From: Ahaetulla prasina
Taxonomy: Eukaryota; Chordata; Lepidosauria; Squamata; Colubridae
DNA: 64,000 bases
Reading direction: 5' to 3'
Assembly: GCF_028640845.1 (NCBI RefSeq)
Contig: NC_080539.1
Span: 191,961,436 to 192,025,435, forward strand
Each line of letters begins with the position of its first letter. Within the stretch, counting starts at the first letter, position 1. The notes beneath the pieces are model-generated. The model worked only from the letters and a program-made list of their open reading frames with translations. It was not told where the DNA came from and searched no databases. Positions 1 to 11,043 of this stretch are shown here, one piece after another. The position numbers and the translations under genes were made by a program.

Positions 1-78
1 AATAAATCCAGCACAGCAGACAAATGGCCTTGCTACAACCTTTGTCCCTGATATCTCCTGTGTCAAGAAAGATCTTAC

Positions 79-205
79 CGGAAGGATCAAAAGCCACCTG
101 GTTGCAAGGGTGCGGACCAGCATCAATGGAGACCATTGGGACTCCCCTCCGAACATCCCATAGTTTCAATACACCATAAGAATCACAGGAAACAATTGTA
201 TCACC
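79..205 (-). CDS. SPAG16: Internal exon of SPAG16 (WD40-repeat axonemal protein)
   Basis: Read on minus, an acceptor ending in TTTACAG (complement of 206-213) precedes an open exon, and a GTAAGA donor (complement of 78-73) follows it. The 127-bp exon translates to a WD40 blade: a GDTIVSCDSYG start, the diagnostic KLWDVR strand, then SIDAGPHP and NQVAFDPSG. This order matches the C-terminal propeller of SPAG16/PF20, a central-apparatus protein of cilia and sperm flagella, as I know the family. Another WD40 protein is less likely because the spacing between LWD and the GPHP turn is characteristic. Only one exon is in the window, so the gene runs leftward beyond base 1 and the rest of the window would be upstream intron. 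Confidence 0.75.
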
Positions 206-880
206 CTGTAAAGCACAGGGAGGGGAGAAGAAGAAGAAAAATTATTATAATATAAAGGAGGACATGTTAAATCTTTAAATGTCTCTAAGAGAAAATATAG
301 GAATCATTTCCCTAAACATTTCATTCTGAATGTCACTGTATGGCTGTGTAAATCTTTTGAAAGAAGTACTTGCAACACACAAGAAAATGTTCAAGAGTAT
401 TTGTCTATCCATCAGTAAATTTTCCTTTTCTGCTAGGCTTACATGGTTGCTTCATAAATTGCTTCTGGCTGTCTCTGCATATAGGTCCATACACAACCAT
501 TTTATTCTGCTTTTCATCTAAAAGGAGATAGCACTGACATCCTGCTTCCTGTATGTGAGCGAATCCATCTCCTGGTTATGTTGACCATTGTTATGGTCTG
601 CTGCATGGGTCTCATCTTTTTATATGTATTTATCATTTTCATGTTGTATTAAAATATTAATATTGTAATATTGGACAGAGTTATATATTTGAAATGGGGA
701 GCATTTGTTTATATGTTCAATAAACAAACAGATTGGTAGAAGAATATAGTACAAAAAAGACAATAATTAGAAATCTCATAAAATTTGTCTTTCTGTCTTT
801 GCTTTACAACTCACTTTTAGCTTACTAAAAATTTGGAAGAGGGTTTTTTTTTTGCCCCAATTTTCCATTCTCCTCTACAT
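206..880. other. Probable intron, no recognisable feature
   Basis: AT-rich sequence directly upstream (on minus) of the SPAG16 exon. The acceptor side has only a modest pyrimidine tract. No splice-bounded exon or repeat was recognised. Confidence 0.5.
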
Positions 881-1084
881 GAGCAGTGGTGGCACAATGG
901 TTAGAGTGCAGTACTGCAGGCTATTTCGGCTGCCTGTCAGCTGCCTGCAATTTGGCAGTTTGAATCTCACCAGGATAAAAGGTTGACTCAACCTTCCATC
1001 CTTCTGAGGTGGGTAAAATGACTCTGTAAACCACTTAGAGAGGGCTGTGAAGTAGTATATATGTCAAAGTGCTATTGCTATTTT
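881..1084 (+). mobile_element. Sauria-type tRNA-derived SINE
   Basis: A tRNA-like head (GGCACAATGGTTAGAG, then the B-box-like GTTTGAATCTCACC) is followed by a unique body (CCTTCCATCCTTCTGAGG, GTAAACCACTTAGAGAGGGC) and ends in GTGCTATTGCTATT. Two further copies of this body lie at 23.4 and 26.0 kb. This is the squamate Sauria SINE type, which depends on a LINE for retrotransposition. The B-box-like region is degenerate, so the copy is old. Confidence 0.8.
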
Positions 1085-1330
1085 CAATAATTTTAACAGT
1101 TTGTGACTTAACCCCTTCAATCAAAAATAAAATCTCTTTTGAAACAAACTTCTGGTGATTTCACGGACATATACCACAAAGTAGATTAATTTTATTTCTT
1201 CCTCTGTTTTCTTGAACTCCTAGGATACCCAAATGTTTTAGGATTTCCTGATAGTCTTCCATCCAAGTATTAAGCATGCACAACCCAACTTTGAATTTTG
1301 AAATGAAACCAATGTTAACCATGGACAGAC

Positions 1331-1727
1331 CCATGATGTTGAACCTATGGCACACGTGCCGGAAGTGGCACATAGAGCCATCTCTCTGGGCACGCCAGCC
1401 ATCGCCCGTTGCTTTTCCAGGTTCTGGCACGCACATGGCCAGCTGGTCTTTGCACGTGTGGGAGCTGGTCTCTGCATGTGTGGAAGCACCAGAAACCGGA
1501 AGAGCAGCTCCCTGGCGTGCATGTGCATGCCGGGAAGCTGAGCTTCTGGTTTCTGGCGTGCCAACTGGTCTTTGTGCACGCATACATGCATGCATGCACC
1601 AGAAATCAGAAGGTCAGCTTCCTGGCATGTGCATGCACGCTGAGGAGCTGCTCTTCCAGTTTCTGGTGCTCCCCCCTGCGCGTGCTCCCGTTTTGGCACT
1701 CAGTGCCAAAAAGGTTTGCCAACACTG
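1331..1727. mobile_element. hAT-like non-autonomous DNA transposon
   Basis: The left end (ATGATGTTGAACCTATGGCA) is an imperfect inverted copy of the right end (AAAAAGGTTTGCCAACACTG). The interior is GC- and CA-rich with short repeats such as TTTCTGG and GCATGTGCATG. The element at 36793-37158 has the same ends (GGCGAAC...GGTTAGCCATCACTG). Flanking 8-mers match poorly, which suggests an old insertion. The open frames here on both strands are translations of the CpG-rich repeat, not genes. Confidence 0.65.
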
Positions 1728-1735
1728 ACCTAGAC

Positions 1736-3190
1736 TCAAAGGAGCTGAGTTCACATGTGGTATATGTCAATACCAAAGAACATTCTTTAGCACTTTCTCT
1801 TTTTAATGTACTTATAGACCTTACTCTTGCTATAAGAAATTCTGAAAATGTCTTTTCTTTTATAGTAGCTGACATATTGTTACATGTGCATATTTTGTAG
1901 TTATGCCAGAAACATTTTCCATTATAACATTTCTTTAATAGAAGATTTTGGTATTATATTTAATCTCTCTACAAACTGGAGTAAATCCGATCTAATGTAG
2001 ATCTCATTTAGAAATAAACCTACTATGTTTATAATTTGGAGCTTTAGACTGTACCCAGATATTTTAATTTATCTTGTAAACTTATCTTCTATTTTGGCAC
2101 CCACCCCACCAATAAGTTCTAGTATTTTGACAAATGTGCTGAAATGAATCAAACTCAGAAATTGGTTTATATAATTTAAGAAACATTTCTACTTGCATTG
2201 TTTCATATTATTTCAAATTAATAGCTTCATGAGTTCACTAGTAAATCATCTTATACATCTATAGATGCATATTAATAAATACAAATAAACTCTTGTGCAA
2301 TCTTCTTCAACAATTTTATTGAAACAATTTCCCACATTTTCAACCCTTTAGTAACACATTTGTGTTAATTTGAACTAAGGATTGGAATAACAAAACTCAG
2401 AAAATGCAGAAGTGAGCTGTCTCTGGATTCAACTTGAGAGTTATTTCACTCCTCTGTAACACTGGCAAGAATTGCAACCCTTGTTTCTTTGAGGATCAAT
2501 TTTATACTCTTTACCATGTAACATTCATGTAGAAAACAGTGGTTCATAATTATAACCTGCAAGTTCTGGGAAAAACTCTACTTTTCCCTAATTGACACTT
2601 TATTCAAGCTAAGCATTAGCTGTCTGGTTTGTGTTATGTTTGCTACCTATTGCTGCCTCTAAAATTCCATATTTGTTAAGACATGGAAATTTATTATCTG
2701 GAATTCCTAAACTAGTTCCTTATCTGTGTTAGATTATGCCATAAAAAGTTGTCATTGACACTGAACAACCGCAAAGATAGATTTTCTCCATGGATCTTTA
2801 TTAGAAAATCAGCCTAATAATGTGTAACTGATATTAGCACTAACCTTGGAAATATTGAATATCCTTTTTTTCCTGGTAAATTGATAGATTGTTTTAAAGT
2901 TTGAAATGATGTAAATATGAGACTATTACAATAATGATATGCATTCCATAATTATTGAACAAATTAACCTGAACTAGTGGATTATTGAACTATACTGTAA
3001 TGTTCTCTATGAAAATTTAATCTTTTTTTTATACAGTAGCAAGCAAGAGTAGTTTTGTACAAGTTAATCTAACTTCTTTCCTTGTCACTATCCACTGATT
3101 CAGAGCAAATTTCTCTCTGCTCAAGAGCAAGAGAGTATTTTTTCTGCTGTTAGTAGAACAGATGTTGTCGTGTGTGAATTTCTATTTTCA
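1736..3190. other. AT-rich sequence, nothing recognised
   Basis: I see no coding frame, SINE, LINE motif or inverted repeat between the hAT element and the DIRS element. Confidence 0.5.
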
Positions 3191-3323
3191 GGGCACTGCG
3201 AGGATAATCCATGGATGGGATACTCATCAGCTTTATGCTAGAGACTGAGTACAATTTTTTTTTAAAAAATTCTTTTGACCCCACCTTCTCTGTTTGTGTG
3301 CCCATGCCCGTCAGTTGTTTCAC
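3191..3323 (+). repeat. DIRS left inverted terminal repeat
   Basis: Inverted match to 8180-8315: GGATAATCCATGGATG, then CATCAGCTTTATGCTAGAG, then an A/T run, the TTTTGACCCC box and CAGTTGTTTCAC. Confidence 0.85.
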
Positions 3324-3446
3324 GAAGGTGTAGGTATCTAATCAAATAATTAAGGAATAAAACCCACCCTGGGGCCTCAAATAGGAAGCCAGTGGGCGGG
3401 CTGGATTATCCTCTTCCCAAAAATGGATGTTCAGACAAGACAATGT

Positions 3447-3495
3447 CCATTTTCCAGTGCTTTGCTTGGATGATCCATGTATGGGATATACCCAA
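3447..3495. repeat. DIRS internal complementary region
   Basis: CCATTTTCCAGTGC, GCTTGGATGATCC and ATGGGATA repeat the outer end of the right inverted repeat in opposite orientation. In DIRS elements such a region templates completion of the termini. The role is inferred from position and sequence. Confidence 0.65.
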
Positions 3496-3559
3496 GCTTA
3501 ATCATGATGGGCAGGAGTCTGACTGACGTCTGGGCCCCGGGTGGAGTGTACACTCTGCA

Positions 3560-4340
3560 ACACCCATCATCCGAATGCAGCCTCAGCTGAGGCATATTTG
3601 TCCAATTTGTAATGGCATATAAATGGCAACAAGGATAGCCAAGTGGCTGCCCTACAAATGTCATCTACAGAAGCCTGTGTAGACCAAGCTGCTATAATTG
3701 CGGCACTCCGAGTTGGATGCACCAAAATCCATCTCAGCAAAAGCTTGCCCCTGAGTTTATATGCTTTTGCGATGCAGGCTTTCAACCAATGTCCCACAGT
3801 AGAAGATGAGACTTTTCTGCCTGTCACGAAGGATGAAAGGACACCAAAAGAGCTTCAGTCCGGCAAAATGATGCAGTTCTTTTAATGTACCTGCAGAGGG
3901 CCCTCCTAACGTCCAAGGTGTGCCATTTTTCTTCCAGTGGATGGTTAGGAGCTGGGCAAAAGTCTGGTAAAATGAGCTCCTGGGCATGGTGAAACCAAGA
4001 GTTCACCTTGGGCAGAAAGGAGGGATCCAACAGCAGTACTATTCTGTCTGAATGAAATATGCAGAGGTCCTTTCAAATGGAAAAGGCTGCCAGTTCAGAA
4101 ATCCTCCTGGTAGATGTAATAGCCAGGAGAAAGGCGGCCTTGAGTGTCAGAAATCGTAGACTTATAGAGGTCAACAGTTCGAAGGGTGAATCCATAAGTG
4201 ACTGAAGCAGTAAAGGGAGATCCCATGTCGGGTAGCGATGAACAACTGGAGGGTGAAGATTGGTAGCTCCCTGGAGAAAGGAATGAACCCTTGGATGGTG
4301 AGCAAGAGTTAGGTGAGAGTCACATAGCAGGACCATAACA
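3560..4340 (-). pseudogene. DIRS tyrosine recombinase, broken
   Basis: Three overlapping frames cover the recombinase. The N-terminal core has HRYPTWDLP and the arginine motif AITSTRRISELAAFS. The middle has DPSFLPKV, QELILPDFC and WHTLDVRRALCRYI. The catalytic end has HPTRSAAI (the HxxR motif) and the nucleophile region in HYKLD. R, HxxR and Y are all visible but in different frames, so the gene is dead. This enzyme replaces the DDE integrase of LTR elements. The segment between 4340 and 4561 is too decayed to assign. Confidence 0.8.
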
Positions 4341-4560
4341 AGGCTGCAACTTGTCTTTGTAGTGTTGTTGGTGCTAATCCTTTGTCCAATCCTGATTTCA
4401 GGAAATCAAGCACCTCTGGAAGACACTGAGGTAGGGTCAATGTGTTCTTTGGAACACCAAAAACAGAAGGAACGCCAGGAGGCATTATAAATGCGGTTCA
4501 TGGACTCTCACCTAGATGCTTGTATGGTATATATCAACTTCCCTGAAAGATTGTCTTTCC

Positions 4561-6290
4561 TCAGGAGGATCCTCTCAAGTGCCAGATGGTCAACTGGAGC
4601 CACCGGGGCTCTGGATGGAGTATGACCCCCGGCTGAGAGAAATCCTGTCCTGAGGAATCATCCAGGGTCAGGACACTGATAGAGTCCGCAGATCGGCAAA
4701 CCAAGGGTGGCAAGGCCAATACGGGGCAACCAGGAGCACCTCTGCTTGTTCCGCTAACAGTTTCCGAAGGACCCTTGGAATGAGAGAGGTGGGCAGAAAC
4801 GCGTATAGCAGACCATGCAGCCATGCCAATCAGAGAGCATCGCAGGTTTCTGCTCCTGGACTTGGGAATCAAGAGAAGAACCGTGGGAGATGCGTGTTCT
4901 CTGGTCTGCAAACAAATCGAGGATTGGATGACCAAATTGGAGAGACAGTTCCTGAAAGAGCTGTGGATGAAGACGCCATTCCGATGGATCCAGGTGAAGA
5001 TGACTCAGCCAGTCCACCTGAAGTTTGGAGGAGCCAGATACGTGCTCTGCCTGGAGGGAGAACAGATGTCATTCTGCCCAGTTCAGCAATCTCTCTGCCT
5101 CGTCCATTACAGCCCGAAAACAAGTGCCTCCTTCTCGATTTACATGGGCTTTCGTAGCCACATTGTCTGTTAAGATCAGCACATGCCAACCCGTCACTAT
5201 GGCTTGAAAGTGGCGGAGAGCTAGGTGGGCTGCCCGCAGTTCCAAGAAATTTATGTTGTTCTTTTGCTCTGTTGGGGACCATTGTCCTTGTGCTACTTGG
5301 GAAAACATATGTGCCCCCCAGCCGGAGAGACTCACATCCAATGTTACTGTGACTCTTTGTGGTTCCTGGAACATGCAACCTTTCTGAATCGTCATCGATT
5401 CCCACCAGTGGAGGGAAAGACGTATGCACGTGGGAATCACTACCTTGATTCTGGAGTTGCTGTGACCTGTTCTCTGAAATGGCCGCAGAAAACATTGTAG
5501 AGGTCGTACATGCCTGCATGCCCAAGGCACTATTGCAATGCACGAGATCATTTTCCCAAGCAATTGTGATAGAAGAAGCAAGGGAACTGACCTTTGGGAA
5601 ACCACCTGAGACACTAAGTCCCTGATACTGTGCTGACAGTCGGGAGACAGGAAAACCTGACCCTGAATTGAGTCTTCCCCAGAGGAAGAATGTGATTGGT
5701 AGGCTGCAGATGACTCTTTTTCAAATTCAATGAAAATCCATGGCATTGAAGTATTTGGATTATTGTCGCTAAATCCTTGGTGGCTTGCTCCTTGGTGGAT
5801 GACAAAGATTAGTATGTCGTCCAAGAAGCAGAGTATGCGTACCGGGACCAACCGGGCTATGGCTGCCACTGCCACTAGCAACTTGATAAAGGTCTTGGGG
5901 GCTGATGACAGGCCAAATGGCATCGCTCGGTATTGAAAGTGATGCTTCACATATTCAAAATGCAGGAATTTGTAATACATAGGATGGATTGGGATATGCT
6001 GCCGCCTGGTGAGTTTTCCTAAGGGCAACCTCCACCTTTCTATCTTCCATTTTTAAAAGTTCTAGAACATCATTAGACAGAACTGTGGAAGATGTCAAAC
6101 AAACCACCTGTGCATCTACAGTAGGTAGTTGTAGAAGACTTTCTAGATCTGGCGCTGTGCAGTAAAGTCATCTATCGTGACCACTGGGCACCACTAAGGA
6201 ACCAGGCTGACTCCATTGTTTCTGAATGACCTCAGTAAATAGCTGAGGGCAGGGAATTCCTGGTCAGGGGTAGGGACAGAGAAAAGGCCC
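4561..6290 (-). pseudogene. DIRS reverse transcriptase/RNase H, broken
   Basis: The best frame (6028-5069) has the finger/palm motif RAMPFGLSSAPKTF and a catalytic LDD box in FLDDILI. RNase H follows, with NFLELRAAHLALRHF and the TDNVATKAHVNREGG block that is a DIRS hallmark. The stretch before 6028 carries the start of the domain in another frame. After 5069 the C-terminal part continues in shifted frames (EWRLHPQLFQEL, DLFADQRTR, then WLQLTIWHL). Several frameshifts and stops make it non-functional. In an active element it copies the RNA into circular DNA. Confidence 0.85.
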
Positions 6291-7223
6291 TCATGAGGAT
6301 GAGAAACAATTCTGAGATTGATCTACAGGAACTTCCTCAACTCCAATATTTTTCATGGTTTTTATTTTATGCAATAACGACTTAAATACAGAAGGGCGAA
6401 ATAAGCCCATAAAGGCTTGTCTATCTGGAAGTACCCCTTCATCATCGGGGAACTCAGGATCTGCCTGATCCTCCTCACCAGACCAAGAATATGCATCTTC
6501 CAAGGAGCTATGTTGAGAATGCGAATCTGATTCTGGCTCCTCTGGAACTTGTACCCTAACCTGAGGTTGCAAGGTAGTAGGCATATTTGGCAGTTTACTG
6601 CTCTGAGAGAACCCTGTAGCAACAGCCTTTGTAAAATCTTCAGTGAGCATAGCTTGAAAGTCCAGGGTTAGACCTGTATCTTGCCCTTCCCCTGCGTGCA
6701 GCCCCGCTGCTATAGGGGTAAATGTCACCTCCAGAGCTGCATGAGGAACCTGAAGTCCCTTGGCCAGTGCAGACTGTGACAGGTTTGGGATAGGAAAAAC
6801 CTCTCCCCGGGATTCCACCAACTGGTATTGATGCTGGTGACAAGCCCCACCTAGTGACCAGGTTTGGAACTGCTTACATTCCTGGGATAGAGGAGCCGCT
6901 ACTTGTGGTCCTTGTATACCAGTATCTGTAATAGAAACCGATAGTGAAGTTTTGTTTTGGGCCTGTTGTTGAGCCTTTGAAAATTGGCGCTCCAAGGCCA
7001 CATGGTGTCTCTTAGCGTCTTTGTCACTGTGTGAAGACTTTGTAGAAGGTGCAGGCAATGACTGCCTACCACTATCTGCCTTGTCTCTGGATTCAGGCTG
7101 AGAACACTTTTTGTTTGGTTTAGGAGTCCTAGTGTGGCCACTAGATGGGGCAATGTCAGGAGACAATCCAGGATCAGCCATATTGTTGTCACAGTTAGAA
7201 AGGCAGAGCTCAAATGAACTCAA
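6291..7223 (-). CDS. DIRS gag-like ORF (310 aa)
   Basis: First ORF of the DIRS element and open throughout. The protein is low in hydrophobics and rich in S, Q, K and P. A basic N-terminal third (residues ~30-90, Lys/His/Ser clusters) precedes an acidic C-terminal segment (EEPESDS, WSGEEDQADPEFPDDEG) that ends near a run of serines. DIRS gag proteins are poorly conserved, so the call rests on position upstream of the reverse transcriptase and on composition. It would package element RNA in the cytoplasm. I see no zinc knuckle. Its intact frame contrasts with the broken genes downstream. Confidence 0.65.
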   Translation of the reverse strand: MSSFELCLSNCDNNMADPGLSPDIAPSSGHTRTPKPNKKCSQPESRDKADSGRQSLPAPSTKSSHSDKDAKRHHVALERQFSKAQQQAQNKTSLSVSITDTGIQGPQVAAPLSQECKQFQTWSLGGACHQHQYQLVESRGEVFPIPNLSQSALAKGLQVPHAALEVTFTPIAAGLHAGEGQDTGLTLDFQAMLTEDFTKAVATGFSQSSKLPNMPTTLQPQVRVQVPEEPESDSHSQHSSLEDAYSWSGEEDQADPEFPDDEGVLPDRQAFMGLFRPSVFKSLLHKIKTMKNIGVEEVPVDQSQNCFSSS

Positions 7224-8179
7224 TGTCTAAGGCAAATATTTCCAAAGGTAATATTCTATATGCCTCCAAATGAAGAAGTTAATCAACTTCAGACAATGTT
7301 CTATGGACCTTGTGCAATCCAAATGAAAATGCTAGAAAAAAGCAGAGTCAGTGACCCAAAGGATCAAATGATAGATGAGGCAAAGGCTTGCAGGCAACTA
7401 GTTAATGCCAATTTAAACCTTTCAATAGTCAATGGCGTGAGAACTAATTGCCCTCCCAGAACCTCGATGAAACCCCTCAGGAATAATCCACTTGCGCAGG
7501 AGTGGAGCTCCAATTCCCTCAGCACTGCTTCGCAATTAACGAAAAAACAGAGGCAGGGGAAATTTGACAGACAGTTTCCCGCCTCCGCGGCTCATCACTT
7601 TGAAATATAAAATGGCACTTGATCTGTCAGCTCAGCAAATGCCTCCTTGATGCCCGACTCACAGTTAACCAGGCGGCTATGGACTTTTCCTCAGAAGCTG
7701 AAAAGTGAGGCGCGAAGTAAAAACCTTCCCAGTGCCATGAAGCGTTCAAAGCATCTCAGAATTTGCCTCGGTGATCCAGGCAGTGACTCTGGAGCTGCCA
7801 GAAGGATCGGGGGCTATAGGCAGTGGCGGTTATGCCGGCGGACCAGGACACCAGCTCAGCTGGCGGTGGCAGACCAGTGAAAGTACGCTGTTCGGAGGTG
7901 CCCAGTAAAGGAACTCAACTCCGAGTGCTGCTTTTTTGCTTTGGGTGGTTGCATTCAGCCTGGAGCCCCAGGAACGACTATCTAACCACCAGCAGCTGAG
8001 GGCTAGCCACAGCCGTGAGCTGCCCTGTCAAAATGTCAAATGCGTAAAACAAATTTTTCAGCTCCCAAACTATATCGGAATAAAACTAATGAAAAATAAA
8101 GAAAAAAACTATTCAACAAAAACAATAACTCTGTCAAACTGTCAGAGCAATGAAATGCATTTTCGTCTTGCTTGACTGA

Positions 8180-8328
8180 GTGAAAACAACTGATGGGCAC
8201 GGGCACATCAACAGAGAAGGCGGGGTCAAAAGAATTTTTTTTTTAAAAAAAATTACACTCAGTCTCTAGCAGAAAGCTGATGAATAACTCATCCATGGAT
8301 TATCCAAGCAGCACACTGGAAAATGGTT
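8180..8328 (-). repeat. DIRS right inverted terminal repeat
   Basis: Inverted counterpart of the left repeat. It extends outward with CCATTTTCCAG (reading minus), which is absent from the left repeat but present in the internal copy at 3447-3495. This asymmetry is usual for DIRS termini. Confidence 0.85.
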
Positions 8329-10134
8329 GAAAGACTGGTAGTCTAAATTCTTCGTGAGAATGGAATTCTTGATGTCAGATGAAAGTGCAAGTCTCTGACT
8401 ATGTAAATTATGGTTAAGAAGCTAATTGAGACAATGGGAGAAAGGCAAATCCTGCAGGCTTAATTCACCACTAATCTTCCAGACAGGAATACATATCCAG
8501 ATACAGATACATTACCAGAAACAAAATCAGACTGTGGGCTCCTACTCCTTTTTAGCACTGATGATATTACCTATTTGGGTAATGAAATGTCTGGAAGAAA
8601 AATGCCAAACTGGGAGACCACCAAGGAACCCACAGTTCAACCCTGAGCTACAAATATTCTTTTCTATTGGTAAGATAAAAATACAAAGAAACTATGGTGA
8701 TCACTCCATAATATAATCAAAATAAAGATCCTAATTTGCATATACTATATATATTTTCAGATAAGCTGGGAATTTTAGGTATCAAAACTGGCCCAAAGTC
8801 ACCCAACTTTCATATGTAAGGGATCAGCAGAATGCATCGTCAGCCAATACTTAACCATTATACCAAAATGGGTATCTGTTGTTCAGGGTTTGAATTTCCT
8901 AGGTTTTGCTACCAATCTACTTTTATTTTTGAATTATTGGGGTATTTACTCTGCGTTCACTACAAAAACATATGGTTTGGCAATATTTGAATAGTAATGA
9001 AATAAAGTTGCATTTATTATTCCTGTTACATTATTAACATTATCTTTATTCCATTTTTTGTTAACAAAACAATCACATCAACATCTCCTTTTGGACTGTT
9101 GTTAACAATTCTTATTAAGAGATGCAGGAAATCGGGAAATGTATATAAAAAGAAAAGACCTAAATAGTTTCAGATTAAATTAGTTAGGAAGTGCTTTGGA
9201 TCCTAGCCAATCTCTCTTATCCTTAAAATCTATAAATTTGATCTTGAAATAAATTGAAATTCCACTGAGCAAATAAGACACATCTTAAGTAGTACATTCT
9301 GTTTTCAGGATTGATGTTTTAAGGCACTGATAATACATGGGACTTTTGACTATGATCCCCCCCCCAAAAAAATGCTTAAATTAACTCTAGTTGCATAGGG
9401 AAGTTTTCAATCCTTCCATAATTGTTATTATTTCGCAAGGCACTCTGCCCTTCTCTTTGCTATATTCAATTGTTGTTACTTGCCATATAGCAAAATCAGT
9501 TCCATGCAGGAATGTAACATATTGCTAAGAAAGAACTTAGCTGTAGAAGAATGAATGTAAAATGTTATTCAACTCAGATTCAAATAACATAAGACTAGTT
9601 CTGAATTACTGCTCTTATGGGTTATATTGAAATATAGAAATGTCAACTGTAACATTTTTATACGGTAAAAAAATAGCTATTTCTCATCAATTCAATAATT
9701 AATCTTAGCAAACCTATATTTCCATGATCTTTTCCTTTCATGAACTATTGAAATAATGAGCAACTGAACTGTAACCAATAATATAATACTGTACAGCTTT
9801 TATTAGAGAATGTCATACAGAAACACACATAGTGAAAACACAGGGAAATCATTCATACAATATTGTATCATAAAAAATCAATACATTTACTTATGTATTG
9901 TTTTCTCATGGATTGATAATTCTTTCTGGAAAAAAGAGTCAATTTTAGTCTGTTTCTTGTTTTTTTATGAAGGTAAGCAGAGAAAGTACTCTAAACGCTG
10001 GCCATACCACTTAGCATACCTGGCCATTTTTCCACAGCAAATGACTTTAACTGCATTATTAAATGACTGACATTTCTTCATTCAGAATATCTGCAATTTC
10101 TGTATTCTTCTGTGGTAATCAAGCTAAGAATCAA
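8329..10134. other. AT-rich spacer with a decayed MIR-like SINE trace
   Basis: The only trace recognised is 8785-8868 (GGCCCAAAGTCACCCAAC ... TTAACCATTATACCA), which resembles a reversed MIR-type SINE seen better at 23738-23855. The short frames at 8426-8716 and 9810-10070 have no family signal and no splice or promoter support. Confidence 0.4.
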
Positions 10135-10203
10135 TATCAGAGTAGAGCTGGAAAGGATTGGGGATCTTCTAGTCTATCTCCCTGCTCAAGCAAGAAATCC
10201 TAT
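10135..10203 (-). mobile_element. CR1 LINE 3' end, left of the Gypsy insertion
   Basis: Reads on minus as the CR1 terminal sequence (compare 59121-59190: GTTGGAAGGGACC, GGCCTTCTAGTCCAACC). It is interrupted at 10203 by the Gypsy element and continues at 13760. Confidence 0.75.
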
Positions 10204-10702
10204 TGTCTACCTCCGCTTTATTTTAAGTGTATTTCACCTACTAGACTGTTTTACTGTTTTATTACTTCGTTAAAGGGTTTCTTCTTACTGAATGTCTTAC
10301 ATGATTTATGGAGGAGGGGGGAGGTTTGTACTGTTGCCAGCGTTCGGCTGACATTGCATATGTGGGGGGAGATAGTCTTTCAAACAGACGTTTGAACTGA
10401 TTTGGCGCGTGAATGTAATGGGAGTTGCCTGCTTCGCATTCCATCCAGAAGATTGACAGAGGGAGAATATTGGAAGTGAAACTACACGTGGCCAAGGAGG
10501 AAGACGACATTGGATTATGACTGTTTGAACTCTAGTGGGAGGAGGATTCAGGAGAGGATATGACGTCTGTGTTTTTAATATACTTTCAGTTCTGGCTTAG
10601 CTTTGTTTGCAATCTGACGTGTTTAGTAAAAATTACCAATCTCTTCAAACTAATGGAGTTGGGTCTTTATTTTTTTAAACATTGATCGGAGGCAAGCTGA
10701 CA
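10204..10702 (+). repeat. Gypsy 5' LTR
   Basis: Starts TG and ends CA. Bases 10508-10702 pair with 13566-13759, with about four substitutions and one 1-base indel by eye, which suggests a fairly recent insertion. I see no clear tRNA primer site just after it. Confidence 0.85.
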
Positions 10703-11043
10703 TTAAGCCAGAACTCATAAAAAAAAATCAGTCATCCAGGATCACAACCTAGGGGACTGAATTATTTTTTTAACGATGTCGGAGCATTAATGTGGAGCTG
10801 ATAATGAGGAGCTGCCAGAGACATCAATCGTCTCACAGCTGGCAGACATCTCATCCCAGGACTATTTCAGAGGAGCTGATAAGAAATATTTTCTGGGGGA
10901 AAAGCCAACCCCAGAAGATGAGCCGGAGGAGATGGGAGCAGGCTTGGCAGCCACATTGTGCCCTCCCAAGTATTTAGGAATTTCTGCAGAGTGGCTGGAG
11001 AAACTACAAATAGAGGAGAGACGGGAGGAGGCCAAACTGGATT

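Larger units (their letters stand above)
3191..8328 (-). mobile_element. DIRS-type tyrosine-recombinase retrotransposon
   Basis: On minus the order is gag, reverse transcriptase/RNase H, then tyrosine recombinase, bounded by inverted repeats of about 130-145 bp. That is the DIRS layout, distinct from LTR elements (direct repeats, DDE integrase). The inverted repeats share a core ending in TTTTGACCCC(A/G)CCTTCTCTG. A third copy of the outer end sequence lies just inside the left repeat, in the position of the internal complementary region. DIRS elements integrate by recombining a circular DNA and leave no target duplication, and none is visible. Gag is open; the enzymatic genes are broken, so this copy is inactive. 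Confidence 0.87.

Noticed and set aside
1161..1900. Overlapping cysteine- and histidine-rich frames on both strands
   Set aside because: They are six-frame translations of the CA/TG-rich interior of the hAT-like element at 1331-1727. No frame has a family signal.
9810..10070. 86-codon open frame
   Set aside because: AT-rich, no family motif, no splice or promoter context.
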